Below are positions 1 through 10,921 of a stretch of DNA of 53,026 nucleotides, in pieces. How positions within the stretch are numbered: position 1 is the first letter of the stretch; each line of letters opens with the position of its first letter. The position numbers were made by a program, and so were the translations under genes. Below the pieces are notes generated by a model. That model was not told where the DNA came from. It made no database searches and saw nothing but the letters and a program-made list of their open reading frames with translations. Source of the DNA: Euryhalocaulis caribicus (GTDB lineage Bacteria > Pseudomonadota > Alphaproteobacteria > Caulobacterales > Maricaulaceae). The stretch spans positions 1-53,026 of the forward strand of contig NZ_ASJA01000019.1 of NCBI RefSeq assembly GCF_000412185.1, in the 5' to 3' direction.

Positions 1-254
1 AACCCGATTTCGATAATCACCCCGGCGCTGTGAAATCGCCCATGGTCGGCACGGTCTATCTGCGCCCCAGTCCGGACGCGGACGTCTTTGTGAAAGAAGG
101 CGACAGCGTCAATGAAGGCGACACCATCCTGCTGATCGAGGCGATGAAGACCTTCAATCCCATCGCCGCGGCCAAATCCGGCAAAGTCACCCGCCTGCTC
201 GTCACCGATTCCCAGCCGGTAGAATTCGGCGAACCGCTGTTCACGATCGAATAG
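1..254 (+). CDS. accB: Biotin carboxyl carrier protein of acetyl-CoA carboxylase, 3' end only
   Basis: Carries biotin between the carboxylase and transferase halves of acetyl-CoA carboxylase, the first committed step of fatty-acid synthesis. The frame is open from the window edge (first full codon at 3), so the N-terminal part lies outside. What remains is the biotinyl/lipoyl domain. The biotin-attachment motif EAMKTFN is present, with the target lysine at codon 147-149; the more usual form is EAMKLMN, so the two residues after the lysine differ slightly. accC follows after 2 bases, the normal accBC operon order. Identity is firm; only the start is missing. Confidence 0.95.
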   Translation, partial: PDFDNHPGAVKSPMVGTVYLRPSPDADVFVKEGDSVNEGDTILLIEAMKTFNPIAAAKSGKVTRLLVTDSQPVEFGEPLFTIE

Positions 255-256
255 GC

Positions 257-1609
<1,353 letters not shown>

Positions 1610-1618
1610 CAGGATACC

Positions 1619-2302
1619 ATGCGCGCTTTCGGACCCGACGCCCTGCTGAATTGCTACAGGCGCGGCGTGTTTCCCATGGCGGAAAACCGTGACGATCCGC
1701 GGCTTTTCATCATTGATCCGGATCAGCGCGGCGTCTTCCCGCTGGAGGCGTTTCACGTCCCCCGCCGGCTACGGAAGACGGTGCGCAATACCGATTGGCG
1801 CGTGGTCTGCGATGTCGATTTCCGCTCCACGATCGAGGCCTGCGCGGAAGAAACCGCAGAGCGCGACGCCACCTGGATCAATGACTGGATCGTCGATCTC
1901 TATTGCGAGCTGCACGAGCGCCAATGCGCGCACAGCATAGAGGTCTATGACGGCGGCAATCTTGTCGGCGGGCTTTACGGAGTCAGTCTCGGCGGGGCCT
2001 TTTTCGGCGAATCCATGTTCAGCCGCGCCACGGACGCCTCCAAGATAGCGCTGGTTCATCTGGTCGCCCGGCTGAAGCTGGGCGGTTACCGCCTGCTCGA
2101 CGCGCAATTCATCAGCGACCACCTGCTTCAGTTCGGAGCAAAGGAGATCGGCCGCGCGGATTTTCTGGACAGGCTGGCCCCGGCCCTGGAAGCCGAAGCG
2201 GCGTTTTACTCGGCCTCGCCGGCCGGTTCCGGCATGACCGGACGCTCGGCGATCACGCACTCCACCGGCCAGACATCGAAAACCGGATGCTCCAGCCCGT
2301 GA
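1619..2302 (+). CDS. aat: Leucyl/phenylalanyl-tRNA--protein transferase
   Basis: Transfers Leu or Phe from aminoacyl-tRNA to proteins with N-terminal Arg or Lys, marking them for ClpS/ClpAP degradation (N-degron pathway). The 227-residue length fits the family. Recognisable stretches are YRRGVFPMA and RGVFPLEAFHVPRRL near the N terminus, the core GGLYGVSLGGAFFGESMFSR, and DAQFISDHLLQFGAKEI. It lies 9 bases after accC, probably in the same transcript. The last 97 bases run antiparallel to the end of the DUF2155 gene, so the low-complexity tail of the protein (rich in Ser, Gly and Thr) is constrained by, or derived from, that overlap. Confidence 0.95.
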   Translation: MRAFGPDALLNCYRRGVFPMAENRDDPRLFIIDPDQRGVFPLEAFHVPRRLRKTVRNTDWRVVCDVDFRSTIEACAEETAERDATWINDWIVDLYCELHERQCAHSIEVYDGGNLVGGLYGVSLGGAFFGESMFSRATDASKIALVHLVARLKLGGYRLLDAQFISDHLLQFGAKEIGRADFLDRLAPALEAEAAFYSASPAGSGMTGRSAITHSTGQTSKTGCSSP

Positions 2303-2823
2303 AGACCGGGGCTGGAGCCCAGCATCCAGCCTGAGAAGATTTTCTCGCCATACTGCGTGGTTTCAAGACCATCCAGGCGGCGGTCGAAAATTTCCAGAAA
2401 CACGAAGGTTTCCGGAATGAACTCCGGCGGACGCCGCGAACAATAGCGGGCGATAACCGTCAGCGAACCAAAGCGGATCGGCTGATCGAACTCGGCCTGA
2501 AAGTCCGTCACGCTGGCCGTCACCTTGTTCAGGCCGCGCATCTGCACGCGTTCGCCGGCGACCACGGATTCAAACGTCTCTTCGGTTTCGTCTTGCGGCA
2601 GGCCGAACAATTCCTCGATGGATTGCTCTTCCGCCGGGTCCGCGTCAGCTTCGCCTTGCTGTTCCTCGCCAATCGCAGGCTGATCGGACACGAAGCCCTG
2701 ATCGCGTTCGGACTCTGGCGGCGCTTCCGGCGCGAATTCCGACTCGTCGGGCAATTCCTCGACATCCTGCGCAAGCGCGGGCGTGGCGAGCAGCATCAGG
2801 GCCGGAAGAACAAATCGAACCAT
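2206..2823 (-). CDS. DUF2155 domain-containing secreted protein
   Basis: A 205-residue protein with a clear signal peptide (MVRFVLPALMLLATPALA, cleavage near residue 18). An acidic, Pro/Glu-rich linker follows to about residue 90, then the DUF2155 domain with the family hallmarks TASVTDF, LTVIARYCSRRPPE, VFLEIFD, FSGWMLGSSPGLHGLEHPVFDVWPVEC. Function is not established; the family is common in alphaproteobacteria, usually beside the complex I subunit gene seen here 32 bases upstream. It is probably periplasmic. Its C-terminal 32 codons overlap the end of aat on the other strand. Confidence 0.88.
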   Translation of the reverse strand: MVRFVLPALMLLATPALAQDVEELPDESEFAPEAPPESERDQGFVSDQPAIGEEQQGEADADPAEEQSIEELFGLPQDETEETFESVVAGERVQMRGLNKVTASVTDFQAEFDQPIRFGSLTVIARYCSRRPPEFIPETFVFLEIFDRRLDGLETTQYGEKIFSGWMLGSSPGLHGLEHPVFDVWPVECVIAERPVMPEPAGEAE

Positions 2824-2855
2824 GATCGTGAATTTCTGCTTCCAGTAGGGCGAAC

Positions 2856-3299
2856 TTATGGCGCAACCGGTGCGCGGTCGCGGTCAGCCGGCTCCACCTC
2901 GCCCGCGTCCGGGTTCCAGGACTCGTAATCGCTGGATGTCGGCGCGCGGTCCTCCGACCGCCACAGGCTGCCGCGCGGACGGTAAGCCCACAGCGTTCCG
3001 GTCAGGTTCGGCTGATGCTCGGTTTCCCATTTCTGGCGGCGCAGCGGGGCCTCGCTGGGCGCTTCCGCGAACGTGTGGTGCAGCCAGCCGTGCCAGTCGG
3101 ACGGCACGCGGGAGGCGTCGGCATAGCCGTTATAGACCACCCAGCGGCGCGGACGGCCGTTAAAGCTGGCGCCCTTCTTCTGTTCGAAATAGCGGTTGCC
3201 GTAATCGTCTTCGCCCACGAAGCGCTGCCCGCGGAGCGTCCAGAGCAACCCGATGGTCGCGCCTTCCCACCAGGCAAAAATGCGTTTGATGAAGAGCAT
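2856..3299 (-). CDS. NADH:ubiquinone oxidoreductase NDUFA12-type subunit
   Basis: Homologue of the mitochondrial complex I accessory subunit NDUFA12 (B17.2), found in alphaproteobacterial complex I, on the cytoplasmic face of the inner membrane. Family features are IKRIFAWWEGATIG at the N terminus, VGEDDYGNRYFE, RRWVVYNGYADASRVPSDWHGWLHH, and a C-terminal WEPNLTGT-like segment (EHQPNLTGTLWAYRPRGSL). I chose the ATG at 3299 because it has AGGA just upstream and gives the usual N terminus; an ATG at 3335 in the same frame would add 12 residues. The gene lies 32 bases upstream of the DUF2155 gene and diverges from nrdJ. Confidence 0.92.
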   Translation of the reverse strand: MLFIKRIFAWWEGATIGLLWTLRGQRFVGEDDYGNRYFEQKKGASFNGRPRRWVVYNGYADASRVPSDWHGWLHHTFAEAPSEAPLRRQKWETEHQPNLTGTLWAYRPRGSLWRSEDRAPTSSDYESWNPDAGEVEPADRDRAPVAP

Positions 3300-3412
3300 G
3301 TCGTCCTGCGCCGTCTGATCGGATGGTGAGTGCATTGATTGCGCGCGAATATGGCCTCTCAGCGCGGCTTGGTCCAGCGCGGCGCGCGGTGAGAAAAGAA
3401 CAGCGCAATTTC

Positions 3413-3483
3413 ATCAAGATATAGCGCATTCGACATCAACAATACCTATATCTGTTGCGTGGAAGGCGCGGACCGCTAGGCTC
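3413..3483 (+). promoter_or_regulatory. Candidate NrdR-box pair and promoter for nrdJ
   Basis: Two 16-base elements with the C-N8-G core of NrdR boxes lie upstream of nrdJ, at 3412-3427 (core C3415 to G3424, right half TATAGCGC) and 3442-3457 (core C3445 to G3454). Their centres are 30 bases apart, close to the roughly three helical turns usual for NrdR. A weak vegetative promoter, TTGCGTG (3455-3461), 13 bases, then GCTAGG (3475-3480), would sit right next to the second box. NrdR is an established repressor of ribonucleotide reductase genes. The match to the consensus acaCwAtATaTwGtgt is only partial, most clearly in the second box, so this is tentative. Confidence 0.33.
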
Positions 3484-3524
3484 GGGAATCTGGCGCGAAA
3501 CGCAGAAAAATGGGACATTAGGGC

Positions 3525-6500
3525 ATGCGCATAGACCGGGTTTTCACGAAGGACGTCGCCGACCCCTATCACGGGATCGCATTTGAACCGCGCCATTGCG
3601 AACTGCGTGACGCCGATGGCGAGGTCAATTTCGTCCTGGATGAGGCAATTTTCCCGGCCGGCTGGACCCAGACGGCCTGTGACGTCCTGGCGCGCAAATA
3701 TTTCCGCAAGGCCGGCATTCCGGCCTTCACCAAGCCCGACCCGAAAGACGAATCGCCAGACTGGCTGAAGCGAAGCATCGCCGATCAGGCCAAGCTGGAC
3801 GCCCTGCCCGAGTCAGAGCGGAAAACCGGCGAATCCGACGCCCGCGCGGTTTTTGACCGTCTCGCCGGCGCCTGGACATGGTGGGGCTGGAAGCTCGACT
3901 ATTTCGATAGCGAGGACGACGCCCGCGCCTTTTTCGATGAGCTCCGCTTCATGCTGGCGCACCAGATGGCCGCGCCCAACAGCCCCCAATGGTTCAATAC
4001 CGGCCTGAACTGGGCCTATGGCGTCACCGGCGACGCTCCCGGTCATTTCGCGCCTGATCCCGTCACAGGGGAAGTGCGCCCGGTCGAAACCGGGTTCGCC
4101 CGGCCACAGGTCCATGCCTGTTTCATTCAGGGGCTCAAGGACGATCTCGTCGGCGAAGGCGGGATCATGGACCTCTGGACGCGCGAGGCGCGCCTGTTCA
4201 AATACGGCTCCGGCGCCGGCACGAATTATTCGTCTCTGCGCGGCGAAGGTGAGCCGCTGTCGGGCGGCGGCGAATCCTCCGGCCTGATCAGCTTCCTGCG
4301 CGTGGGCGACCGCGCGGCGGGGGCCATCAAGTCCGGCGGCACCACCCGCCGCGCGGCCAAAATGGTGGTCGTGGACGTCGACCATCCGGACATCGAGGAT
4401 TTCATCGACTGGAAGGTCAGCGAGGAATCCAAGGTCGCCGCGCTGGTCGCCGGCTCCAAGGTCCTACGCCGCCGTCTGCCCGCAATCCTGCGCGCCTGCA
4501 TCAATTGCGATGGCGATGCAGCTGACTGTTTCGACCCGGCCAAGAACGCGGCCCTGAAGCGCGAAATCCGCGCCGCGCGCCGAGACGGCGTGCCGGAAGG
4601 CGCGATAGCGCGCACGTTGGAGCTGGCCCAGCAAGGCGTTGAAGATCTCGATCTGCCCGATTTGACGGTCGACTGGGACTCCGGGGCTTACGCAACAGTT
4701 GCCGGGCAAAATGCCAATAATTCCATACGAATAAGCGATGAATTTCTGGCGTCGGTCGGACATGATGAAACGTTCGATCTGATCCGGCGCACCGACGGGG
4801 CCGTGGCGAAATCGGTCCGCGCCCGCGATCTGTGGAATCGCATGGGCCGCGCCGCGTGGACTTGCGCCGATCCGGGCGTGCAGTTCTCCGACACCATCAA
4901 TGCCTGGCACACCTGCCCGGAAGACGGTGCAATCCGCGCCTCCAATCCGTGTTCGGAATATCTCTTTCTCGACGATACGGCCTGTAACCTCGCCTCCCTC
5001 AACCTAGTGAAGTTTCTGGGCGAGGATGGCGGCTTCGATACGGCCGCATTCGAGCACGCCAGCCGGCTCTGGACGGCGGTGCTGGATATCTCGGTCTCCA
5101 TGGCCTCCTACCCGTCGAAATCTATTGCGGAGCGGTCCTGGACCTATCGCACGCTGGGGCTGGGCTTTGCGAACCTCGGCGGCCTGCTGATGCGCTCCGC
5201 CCTGCCCTATGACAGCGACGAGGGCCGCGCCGCCGGCGCCGCGATCTCAGCTCTGATGGGCGCAGCGTCCGCCCGCGCCTCGGCAGAGATGGCCGAAACG
5301 CTCTCACCCTTCCCGGGCTTCAAGAAAAACCGCAAGGCCATGCTGCGCGTGATGAAAAATCACGCCCTCGCCGCCGCCGGTGAAGCAAACCTTGCCGCCT
5401 ATGACGGCCTGAATATCGCGCCGCAGCCGCTGGACCATCAAAGCTGCCCGTTCGGCAATGTCAGCGCCCGCGCGGCGCAGCTCTGGGGCGAGGTGGTCGA
5501 AAAGGGCAAGAAGCACGGCTTCCGCAACGCCCAGTTCACCGCCATCGCGCCCACCGGCACGATCGGCCTGGTCATGGATTGCGATACGACCGGCGTCGAA
5601 CCGGACTATGCGCTGGTCAAATACAAGACGCTGGCCGGCGGCGGGGCCTACAAGATCGTCAATGACGCCATCCCGGCGGCGCTCCAGCGCCTTGGCTATG
5701 ACGACAGCGAAATCGCCGATATCTGCGCTTATGCCGTCGGGCGAGCCACGCTGAAAGGCGCGCCGACGATCAATCATGAATCCTTGCGGCGTAAGGGGTT
5801 CAGCGATCACGAGATCCAGATCGTCGAGAAGGCTCTCAAGAGCGCGTTCGATCTGCGTTTCGTCTTTACGCCCTGGCAGCTCGGCGACGGCTTCTGCAAG
5901 GACGTTCTGAGCCTCAACGACGAACAGATCGCCACGCCCGGCTTCGACCTTCTGAAAGCCATCGGCTATACGCGCGACGAAATCCAGCAGGCCAATGTCT
6001 GGGCGTGCGGCGCGATGACCGTGGAAGGCGCGCCCTTCCTGAAGGATGAGGACCTGCCGGTCTTCGATTGCGCCTCGCCCTGCGGGCGGCTCAGCCAGCG
6101 TTATCTGTCAACGGAGTCGCATATCCGCATGTGCGCGGCGGTTCAGCCCTATGTCTCGGGCGGCATTTCCAAGACGATCAATATGCCGCATTCCGCCACG
6201 ATCGACGATTGTTCGGACGCCTACAGCCTGTCCTGGCGTCTCGGTCTGAAATCCAACGCCCTCTATCGCGACGGCTCCAAACTGTCCCAGCCGCTCAATA
6301 CGGCGGTATTTGGCGACGCCGAACTGGACGATATCGAGGACGCGGCAGAAGAGAACGCCACCGAAAAAGCCGCCCGGACCGCCGAACGCATTGTCGAAAA
6401 AGTGGTGGAGCGGGTCGTGGAGCGGCCCGCCGAACGCCGGCGACTGCCCCACAGGCGTAAGGGCTATATCCAGAAAGCCACTGTCGGGGGCCACAAAGTC

Positions 6501-7196
6501 TATCTGCACACCGGCGAATTCGATGATGGCGAGCTGGGCGAAATCTTCATCGACATGCACAAGGAAGGCGCCGCTTTCCGCAGCCTGATGAACAATTTCG
6601 CCATCGCGATCTCTATCGGCCTGCAATATGGCGTGCCGCTGGAGGAGTATGTCGACGCCTTCGTGTTCACCCGTTTCGACCCCGCCGGGCCGGTTACGGG
6701 CAACGATTCGATCAAGCACGCGACCTCGATCCTCGACTATCTGTTCCGCGAACTGGCGGTTTCCTATCTTGGCCGGGACGATCTGGCCCATGTTCACCCC
6801 GGCGCGCATGACGGGCTGGGCGGCGGAGAACGCGAAAGCGCCATGCTGAAAGACGTCGACGAGACCGCGCAGCGTTATATTTCGCGCGGTTTCAGCCGCG
6901 GCCTGGCGCCCGCCAACCTCATTCAGCTGTCCGATCACACCGCGCGCCGCGGCAATGACCGCGACGATGAGGATGGCGAGGCCGGAATAGAGGCTGAAAA
7001 CGACGCCGGGGAGAGCGAAATCGAAGCCAGCGGCGGCGGTTCCGGCGCATCCCGCGTGATCATCGGCGGCGATTCCGAATCCCGAAGCCGTGGCTATACG
7101 GGGGATCCCTGCCCCGATTGCGGGCATTTCACCCTTGTTCGCGCCGGGGCGTGCATGAAATGCGACACGTGTGGAGCTTCCACCGGCTGCTCATAA
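3525..7196 (+). CDS. nrdJ: Adenosylcobalamin-dependent (class II) ribonucleoside-diphosphate reductase
   Basis: Reduces ribonucleotides to deoxyribonucleotides using a radical generated from coenzyme B12, without oxygen dependence. The protein has 1223 residues, typical of the long alphaproteobacterial form. The catalytic NPCSE motif places the thiyl-radical cysteine at residue 476; the redox pair is likely C199 (VHACFIQ) and C487 (TACNLAS). A charged linker rich in Glu, Arg and Val (about residues 940-975) precedes the TSCPD-like region, and an acidic stretch leads to a C-terminal cysteine cluster ([15 protein letters not shown]) that probably shuttles electrons from thioredoxin. I see no cobalamin riboswitch upstream; possible NrdR boxes are listed separately. 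Confidence 0.97.
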   Translation: MRIDRVFTKDVADPYHGIAFEPRHCELRDADGEVNFVLDEAIFPAGWTQTACDVLARKYFRKAGIPAFTKPDPKDESPDWLKRSIADQAKLDALPESERKTGESDARAVFDRLAGAWTWWGWKLDYFDSEDDARAFFDELRFMLAHQMAAPNSPQWFNTGLNWAYGVTGDAPGHFAPDPVTGEVRPVETGFARPQVHACFIQGLKDDLVGEGGIMDLWTREARLFKYGSGAGTNYSSLRGEGEPLSGGGESSGLISFLRVGDRAAGAIKSGGTTRRAAKMVVVDVDHPDIEDFIDWKVSEESKVAALVAGSKVLRRRLPAILRACINCDGDAADCFDPAKNAALKREIRAARRDGVPEGAIARTLELAQQGVEDLDLPDLTVDWDSGAYATVAGQNANNSIRISDEFLASVGHDETFDLIRRTDGAVAKSVRARDLWNRMGRAAWTCADPGVQFSDTINAWHTCPEDGAIRASNPCSEYLFLDDTACNLASLNLVKFLGEDGGFDTAAFEHASRLWTAVLDISVSMASYPSKSIAERSWTYRTLGLGFANLGGLLMRSALPYDSDEGRAAGAAISALMGAASARASAEMAETLSPFPGFKKNRKAMLRVMKNHALAAAGEANLAAYDGLNIAPQPLDHQSCPFGNVSARAAQLWGEVVEKGKKHGFRNAQFTAIAPTGTIGLVMDCDTTGVEPDYALVKYKTLAGGGAYKIVNDAIPAALQRLGYDDSEIADICAYAVGRATLKGAPTINHESLRRKGFSDHEIQIVEKALKSAFDLRFVFTPWQLGDGFCKDVLSLNDEQIATPGFDLLKAIGYTRDEIQQANVWACGAMTVEGAPFLKDEDLPVFDCASPCGRLSQRYLSTESHIRMCAAVQPYVSGGISKTINMPHSATIDDCSDAYSLSWRLGLKSNALYRDGSKLSQPLNTAVFGDAELDDIEDAAEENATEKAARTAERIVEKVVERVVERPAERRRLPHRRKGYIQKATVGGHKVYLHTGEFDDGELGEIFIDMHKEGAAFRSLMNNFAIAISIGLQYGVPLEEYVDAFVFTRFDPAGPVTGNDSIKHATSILDYLFRELAVSYLGRDDLAHVHPGAHDGLGGGERESAMLKDVDETAQRYISRGFSRGLAPANLIQLSDHTARRGNDRDDEDGEAGIEAENDAGESEIEASGGGSGASRVIIGGDSESRSRGYTGDPCPDCGHFTLVRAGACMKCDTCGASTGCS

Positions 7197-7261
7197 GGGC
7201 TCCGGCGTAAGGATTGCTATTCACTCTGCACGCGAATTTCATCGTGCAGGAGCGTAAGAAA

Positions 7262-7759
7262 ATGACACGGTTTTCGGTTTTTCTGGCGGCATTGGTGACG
7301 GTTTCGGCCGGTTTCGGGGCGCATGCCCAGGATCCCGGACAGATTGAAAGCGTGCGCAACGGCGCGAAATCCTGCACTGGCTGCAATCTCTTCCAGGCCG
7401 ATTTCGCCTATCAGTCCATTACGGACGCCAATCTGTCGGGCTCCCGCCTACGCCAGGGCGATATGACCGCGGCCACGATGGACCGCACCAATTTCAGCGG
7501 CGCAAACCTGTCGGTGGTCGAGGCGTTCGGCGGCCGGTTCACGCGCGCCAGTTTCGCAAACGCGGACCTTAGCGACGCCAGCTTTGTCGGGGCGTATCTT
7601 GGCTACGCGAATTTTGCCGGCGCCCGCATGAGCGGCGCGGTAATCTCGGGCGCAAACCTGGAAGGCGCGCGGGGCCTGACCCAGGCTCAACTGAACGAAG
7701 CGTGCGGTGATTCAGGCACGATACTGCCCAGCGGACTTCGTGTTCCCTATTGCGGATAA
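7262..7759 (+). CDS. Secreted pentapeptide-repeat protein (short paralogue)
   Basis: A 165-residue protein with a signal peptide (MTRFSVFLAALVTVSAGFGAHAQ) and a right-handed beta-helix of A(D/N)LXX repeats, so it is probably periplasmic or secreted. ATG 7262 is preferred because CAGGAG lies about 10 bases upstream and the signal peptide then begins correctly; an in-frame TTG at 7214 is less likely. It has a CTGC motif (C38, C41) just before the repeats, and a closing LTQAQLNEACGD...VPYCG segment. The next gene encodes a longer paralogue with the same frame. Function unknown; pentapeptide proteins include gyrase mimics, but those are cytoplasmic and this one is exported. Confidence 0.88.
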   Translation: MTRFSVFLAALVTVSAGFGAHAQDPGQIESVRNGAKSCTGCNLFQADFAYQSITDANLSGSRLRQGDMTAATMDRTNFSGANLSVVEAFGGRFTRASFANADLSDASFVGAYLGYANFAGARMSGAVISGANLEGARGLTQAQLNEACGDSGTILPSGLRVPYCG

Positions 7760-7787
7760 CGCCTGAATTACAGCAATTTAAGTCGTC

Positions 7788-7806
7788 ATTCCGGTACAGG
7801 CGGAAT
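7788..7806. repeat. Small inverted repeat between the two pentapeptide genes
   Basis: ATTCCG (7788-7793) and CGGAAT (7801-7806) form a perfect 6-bp stem around a 7-base loop. No T-run follows on either strand, so it is not a typical terminator. The left side, with its preceding bases CGTC, resembles the dispersed CGTCATTCCGG-type palindromes found in many proteobacterial genomes. Only one copy was noticed here. Confidence 0.35.
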
Positions 7807-7850
7807 AAGTCTGATCTGACTGACTGGCTAAATTCGCATTCAAATCAGGC

Positions 7851-9011
7851 ATGATGAAATTTTCGCTCTTCCTTTCCGCGCTTGTAGCGCTGACCGCCGC
7901 CCCGGCCATGGCCACCGGCGGCGACCCGCACAAGACGCTGAATCTGGGCGGCGTGTGCACCGGGTGCGATCTGTCAGGCAAGGACCTCAGCGGCGCGCGG
8001 CTGACGGGCAGCAATTTCTCCGGCGCGGATTTTTCCGGCGCCGATCTCAGCGGCGCCGTCCTGACCGGAAGCCTGTTCAGCGGCGCCATGTTCAAGCGCG
8101 CGGACCTGACAGGCACGCAGCTCAATGGCGCGGTATTCAGCAAGGCAAATTTCAACGGCGCCAGCCTTGCCGACGCCGAGGCTGTCGGCGTGAACCTCAG
8201 CTACACCGACATGACCAGCGCCGATTTCACAGATGCGCAGCTGCAAGGCACCAATTTCTACAAGGCCAAGCTGATCAACGCGGACTTCACGGACGCCAAC
8301 GCGCCGGGCGCGAACTTCAAGGCGGCCTTGGTCAAGGACGCCGATTTCACGGACGCCCAGCTCGCCGGAGCGAATTTTCATGAAGCCGTTCTGGATGGCG
8401 CGGACCTGACGGATGCGAACCTCAAAGGCGCCAACCTGTCATCAGCCAGCCTGGCCAATGCGGTCATGGAAGACGCCAGCCTTCACCAGACGATCCTGAA
8501 CGGCGCCAATCTCTCCCGCGCCAGCAACCTCACTCAGGAACAGCTGGATCAGGCCTGCGGAGATGACACGACGGCCCTGCCCCGCAATCTGACAGTGCCG
8601 CAATGCCCCGCGGTTACGCGTATCAGCGTCAATGGCGAAACATATGTCTACCAGTATGATCTGGGCGAACGCGACATGGATGAGTTGAACCAGAAGGTTC
8701 GCGAGGCCGTGGAGCGCGCCGCGCGGGAAAGCGCGCAGGCCAACTGGACCGTGCGCTTCAAGCAGCGCGCCGCGATGGACGAACTGGCCCGCGCGATGCG
8801 CGAACTGGACGCCGAATTCCGCATGCGCGAGCGGGAGTTACGCGGCCGCGAGGGCGAAGCGGAAGAGATCGAACGCGAAATGAAGATGCTGGAACGCGAG
8901 ATGGAGCGCGCCGCGCACGCCATCGAGCGCCAGATCATTGTTGAGCGAGTCGCGCCCGAACCGCCGGAGCCCCCGGCGGCGCCGGAACTGGCCGGAGGCC
9001 GGGGAGACTAG
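7851..9011 (+). CDS. Secreted pentapeptide-repeat protein with charged helical C-terminal tail
   Basis: A 386-residue paralogue of the preceding gene. It has a signal peptide ([21 protein letters not shown]), then CTGC (C36, C39), then about 37 pentapeptide repeats to residue 225 ([10 protein letters not shown]-like). The closing segment [13 protein letters not shown]...VPQC has cysteines near 236 and at 252. From about residue 257 a new region starts: a short [15 protein letters not shown] strand, then about 110 residues very rich in Arg, Glu and Met that should form a long helix or coiled coil, ending in a Pro/Glu tail. A second ATG at 7854 has better ribosome-site spacing. Its stop interlocks with that of aspS. 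Function unknown. Confidence 0.87.
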   Translation: MMKFSLFLSALVALTAAPAMATGGDPHKTLNLGGVCTGCDLSGKDLSGARLTGSNFSGADFSGADLSGAVLTGSLFSGAMFKRADLTGTQLNGAVFSKANFNGASLADAEAVGVNLSYTDMTSADFTDAQLQGTNFYKAKLINADFTDANAPGANFKAALVKDADFTDAQLAGANFHEAVLDGADLTDANLKGANLSSASLANAVMEDASLHQTILNGANLSRASNLTQEQLDQACGDDTTALPRNLTVPQCPAVTRISVNGETYVYQYDLGERDMDELNQKVREAVERAARESAQANWTVRFKQRAAMDELARAMRELDAEFRMRERELRGREGEAEEIEREMKMLEREMERAAHAIERQIIVERVAPEPPEPPAAPELAGGRGD

Positions 9012-10798
9012 CTCTCCCCGCCAGCCTTCTTCGGCGGCTCCACCACCCGGATATTCAGCTCTTTCAGCTGTTCCTTTGACACGTTGGAAGGCGCGCCCAT
9101 CATCAGGTCTTCGGCCTGCTGGTTCATCGGGAACATGATGACCTCGCGCAGATTCTCCACGCCGGCCAGCAGCATGACGATGCGGTCGATGCCCGGCGCG
9201 ATGCCGCCATGCGGCGGGGCGCCATAGCGGAAGGCGTTCAGCATGCCGCCAAAGGCTTCCTCGACATCGTCCGCGCCGTAGCCGGCGATCTCGAAGGCTT
9301 TCAGCATGATTTCCGGGCGATGGTTCCGGATGGCGCCCGAAGACAGCTCCACGCCGTTACAGACGATGTCGTACTGATAGGCGAGGATATCCAGCGGGTC
9401 CTGCGTCTCCAGCGCCTCCATCCCGCCCTGCGGCATGGAGAACGGGTTGTGCGAGAAGTCCACGACCTTGCGGTCCTCGTCCCACTCATACATCGGGAAA
9501 TCGACGATCCAGCAGAAGCGGAAAACGTCTTTCTCGAACAGGTCCAGCTCGCGGCCGACCTGGTTGCGGGCACGGCCGGCGAAGGCCATGAAGTCTTTCG
9601 GCTTGCCGGCGACGAAGAACACGGCGTCGCCATCGCCAAGGCCCAGCTGGTCGCGCACCTGCGCAGTGCGCTCCTCGCCGATATTCTTGGCGACCGGTCC
9701 GGCTCCCTCGCCTTCGCGGAAGAAGATATAACCCAGACCCGGCTGGCCTTCCTTCTGCGCCCAGCCATTCATGCGGTCACAGAAGGCGCGGCTGCCGCCG
9801 GTCTTGGCCGGGATCGCCCAGACCTCCACCTTCGGGTCTTTCTCGATCATGCCGGCGAACACCTTGAAGCCGGAATCGCGGAACACCTCGGTGACGTTTT
9901 CCATCACGATCGGGTTACGCAGGTCCGGCTTGTCGGAGCCGTATTTGCGCATGGCTTCGGCGTAGGGAATACGCGGGAACGGCTTGTCGGCCGCCTTGCC
10001 CTCGCCGAACTCGTCGAACACCCCGGCCAGCACCGGCTCGATGGCCTGGAAGACGTCTTCCTGCTCGACGAAGCTCATCTCCATGTCGAGCTGGTAGAAT
10101 TCGCCCGGCGAACGGTCGGCGCGGGCGTCCTCGTCGCGGAAACACGGGGCGATCTGGAAGTATTTGTCGAACCCGGCGACCATGATCAGCTGTTTGAACT
10201 GCTGCGGCGCCTGGGGCAGCGCGTAGAACTTGCCCGGATGCAGGCGGGACGGGACCAGGAAGTCCCGCGCGCCTTCGGGAGACGACGCGGTCAGGATCGG
10301 CGTCTGGATTTCCAGGAAGCCGGAATCGGTCATGCGGCGGCGGATCGAAGCGATGATCTGGGAGCGCAGGACCAGGTTCTGGTGCAGCGTGTCGCGGCGC
10401 AGATCGAGGAAGCGGTACTTCAGACGCGTGTCTTCCGGATAATCCGGCTCGCCAAAGACCGGCAGCGGCAGCTCGCCGGCCTCAGACAGAATTTCCATCG
10501 TATCGACGCGCAGCTCGATCCCGCCGGTCGGCAGGTTCGGGTTTACCGTCTCGTCGCTGCGGGCCAGCACTTCACCGGTGACCTGGATCACGCTTTCCAC
10601 GCGCAGACGCTCCAGCGTCTCGAAGAACTTGTTCTCCGGCTCCAGCACGCACTGCGTCAGACCGTAATGGTCGCGCAGGTCGACAAACAGCAGACCGCCA
10701 TGGTCTCGCTTGCGGTGAATCCAGCCGGAGAGACGAACGGTTTGACCAACGTCTGACGGGCGGAGTTCGCCGCACGTTTTCGTACGATAGGCGTGCAT
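9008..10798 (-). CDS. aspS: Aspartate--tRNA ligase
   Basis: Class II aminoacyl-tRNA synthetase that charges tRNA-Asp. At 596 residues it has the bacterial-type length. It shows the N-terminal OB-fold anticodon domain ([25 protein letters not shown]), motif 2-type [24 protein letters not shown], the inserted GAD domain in the middle, and motif 3 [21 protein letters not shown]. Whether it is discriminating or also charges tRNA-Asn cannot be settled from the window. It is transcribed divergently from rnd, and its stop shares CTAG with the pentapeptide gene. Confidence 0.97.
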   Translation of the reverse strand: MHAYRTKTCGELRPSDVGQTVRLSGWIHRKRDHGGLLFVDLRDHYGLTQCVLEPENKFFETLERLRVESVIQVTGEVLARSDETVNPNLPTGGIELRVDTMEILSEAGELPLPVFGEPDYPEDTRLKYRFLDLRRDTLHQNLVLRSQIIASIRRRMTDSGFLEIQTPILTASSPEGARDFLVPSRLHPGKFYALPQAPQQFKQLIMVAGFDKYFQIAPCFRDEDARADRSPGEFYQLDMEMSFVEQEDVFQAIEPVLAGVFDEFGEGKAADKPFPRIPYAEAMRKYGSDKPDLRNPIVMENVTEVFRDSGFKVFAGMIEKDPKVEVWAIPAKTGGSRAFCDRMNGWAQKEGQPGLGYIFFREGEGAGPVAKNIGEERTAQVRDQLGLGDGDAVFFVAGKPKDFMAFAGRARNQVGRELDLFEKDVFRFCWIVDFPMYEWDEDRKVVDFSHNPFSMPQGGMEALETQDPLDILAYQYDIVCNGVELSSGAIRNHRPEIMLKAFEIAGYGADDVEEAFGGMLNAFRYGAPPHGGIAPGIDRIVMLLAGVENLREVIMFPMNQQAEDLMMGAPSNVSKEQLKELNIRVVEPPKKAGGES

Positions 10799-10908
10799 GA
10801 GCGCTAAATCCCGATTTCTTTAAAGCGGTATGGAGTTGCGCGGCAAAAAGCGCAGCGCGGGGCCGCCTGTCAAGCAGAGGCCGCCGCGACAAGACAAGCA
10901 TGATCGGC

Positions 10909-10914
10909 TATAGC
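10909..10914 (+). promoter_or_regulatory. Candidate -10 element placing rnd on a leaderless transcript
   Basis: TATAGC within GCTATAGC matches the -10 element of alphaproteobacterial vegetative promoters. It ends 7 bases before the rnd ATG, so transcription would begin at or next to the start codon. No Shine-Dalgarno sequence precedes that ATG, which fits a leaderless mRNA. There is no good -35 element, so the assignment rests on the -10 and the spacing. Confidence 0.35.
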
Positions 10915-10921
10915 GCCAGAC

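Noticed and set aside
3336-3524. Cobalamin riboswitch ahead of nrdJ
   Set aside because: No B12-box (GCCACTG-like) sequence or matching fold was seen in the 189 bases.
7980-8530. Tandem nucleotide repeats in the long pentapeptide gene
   Set aside because: These follow from the five-residue protein repeat; the bases vary between copies, so it is not a separate repeat element.
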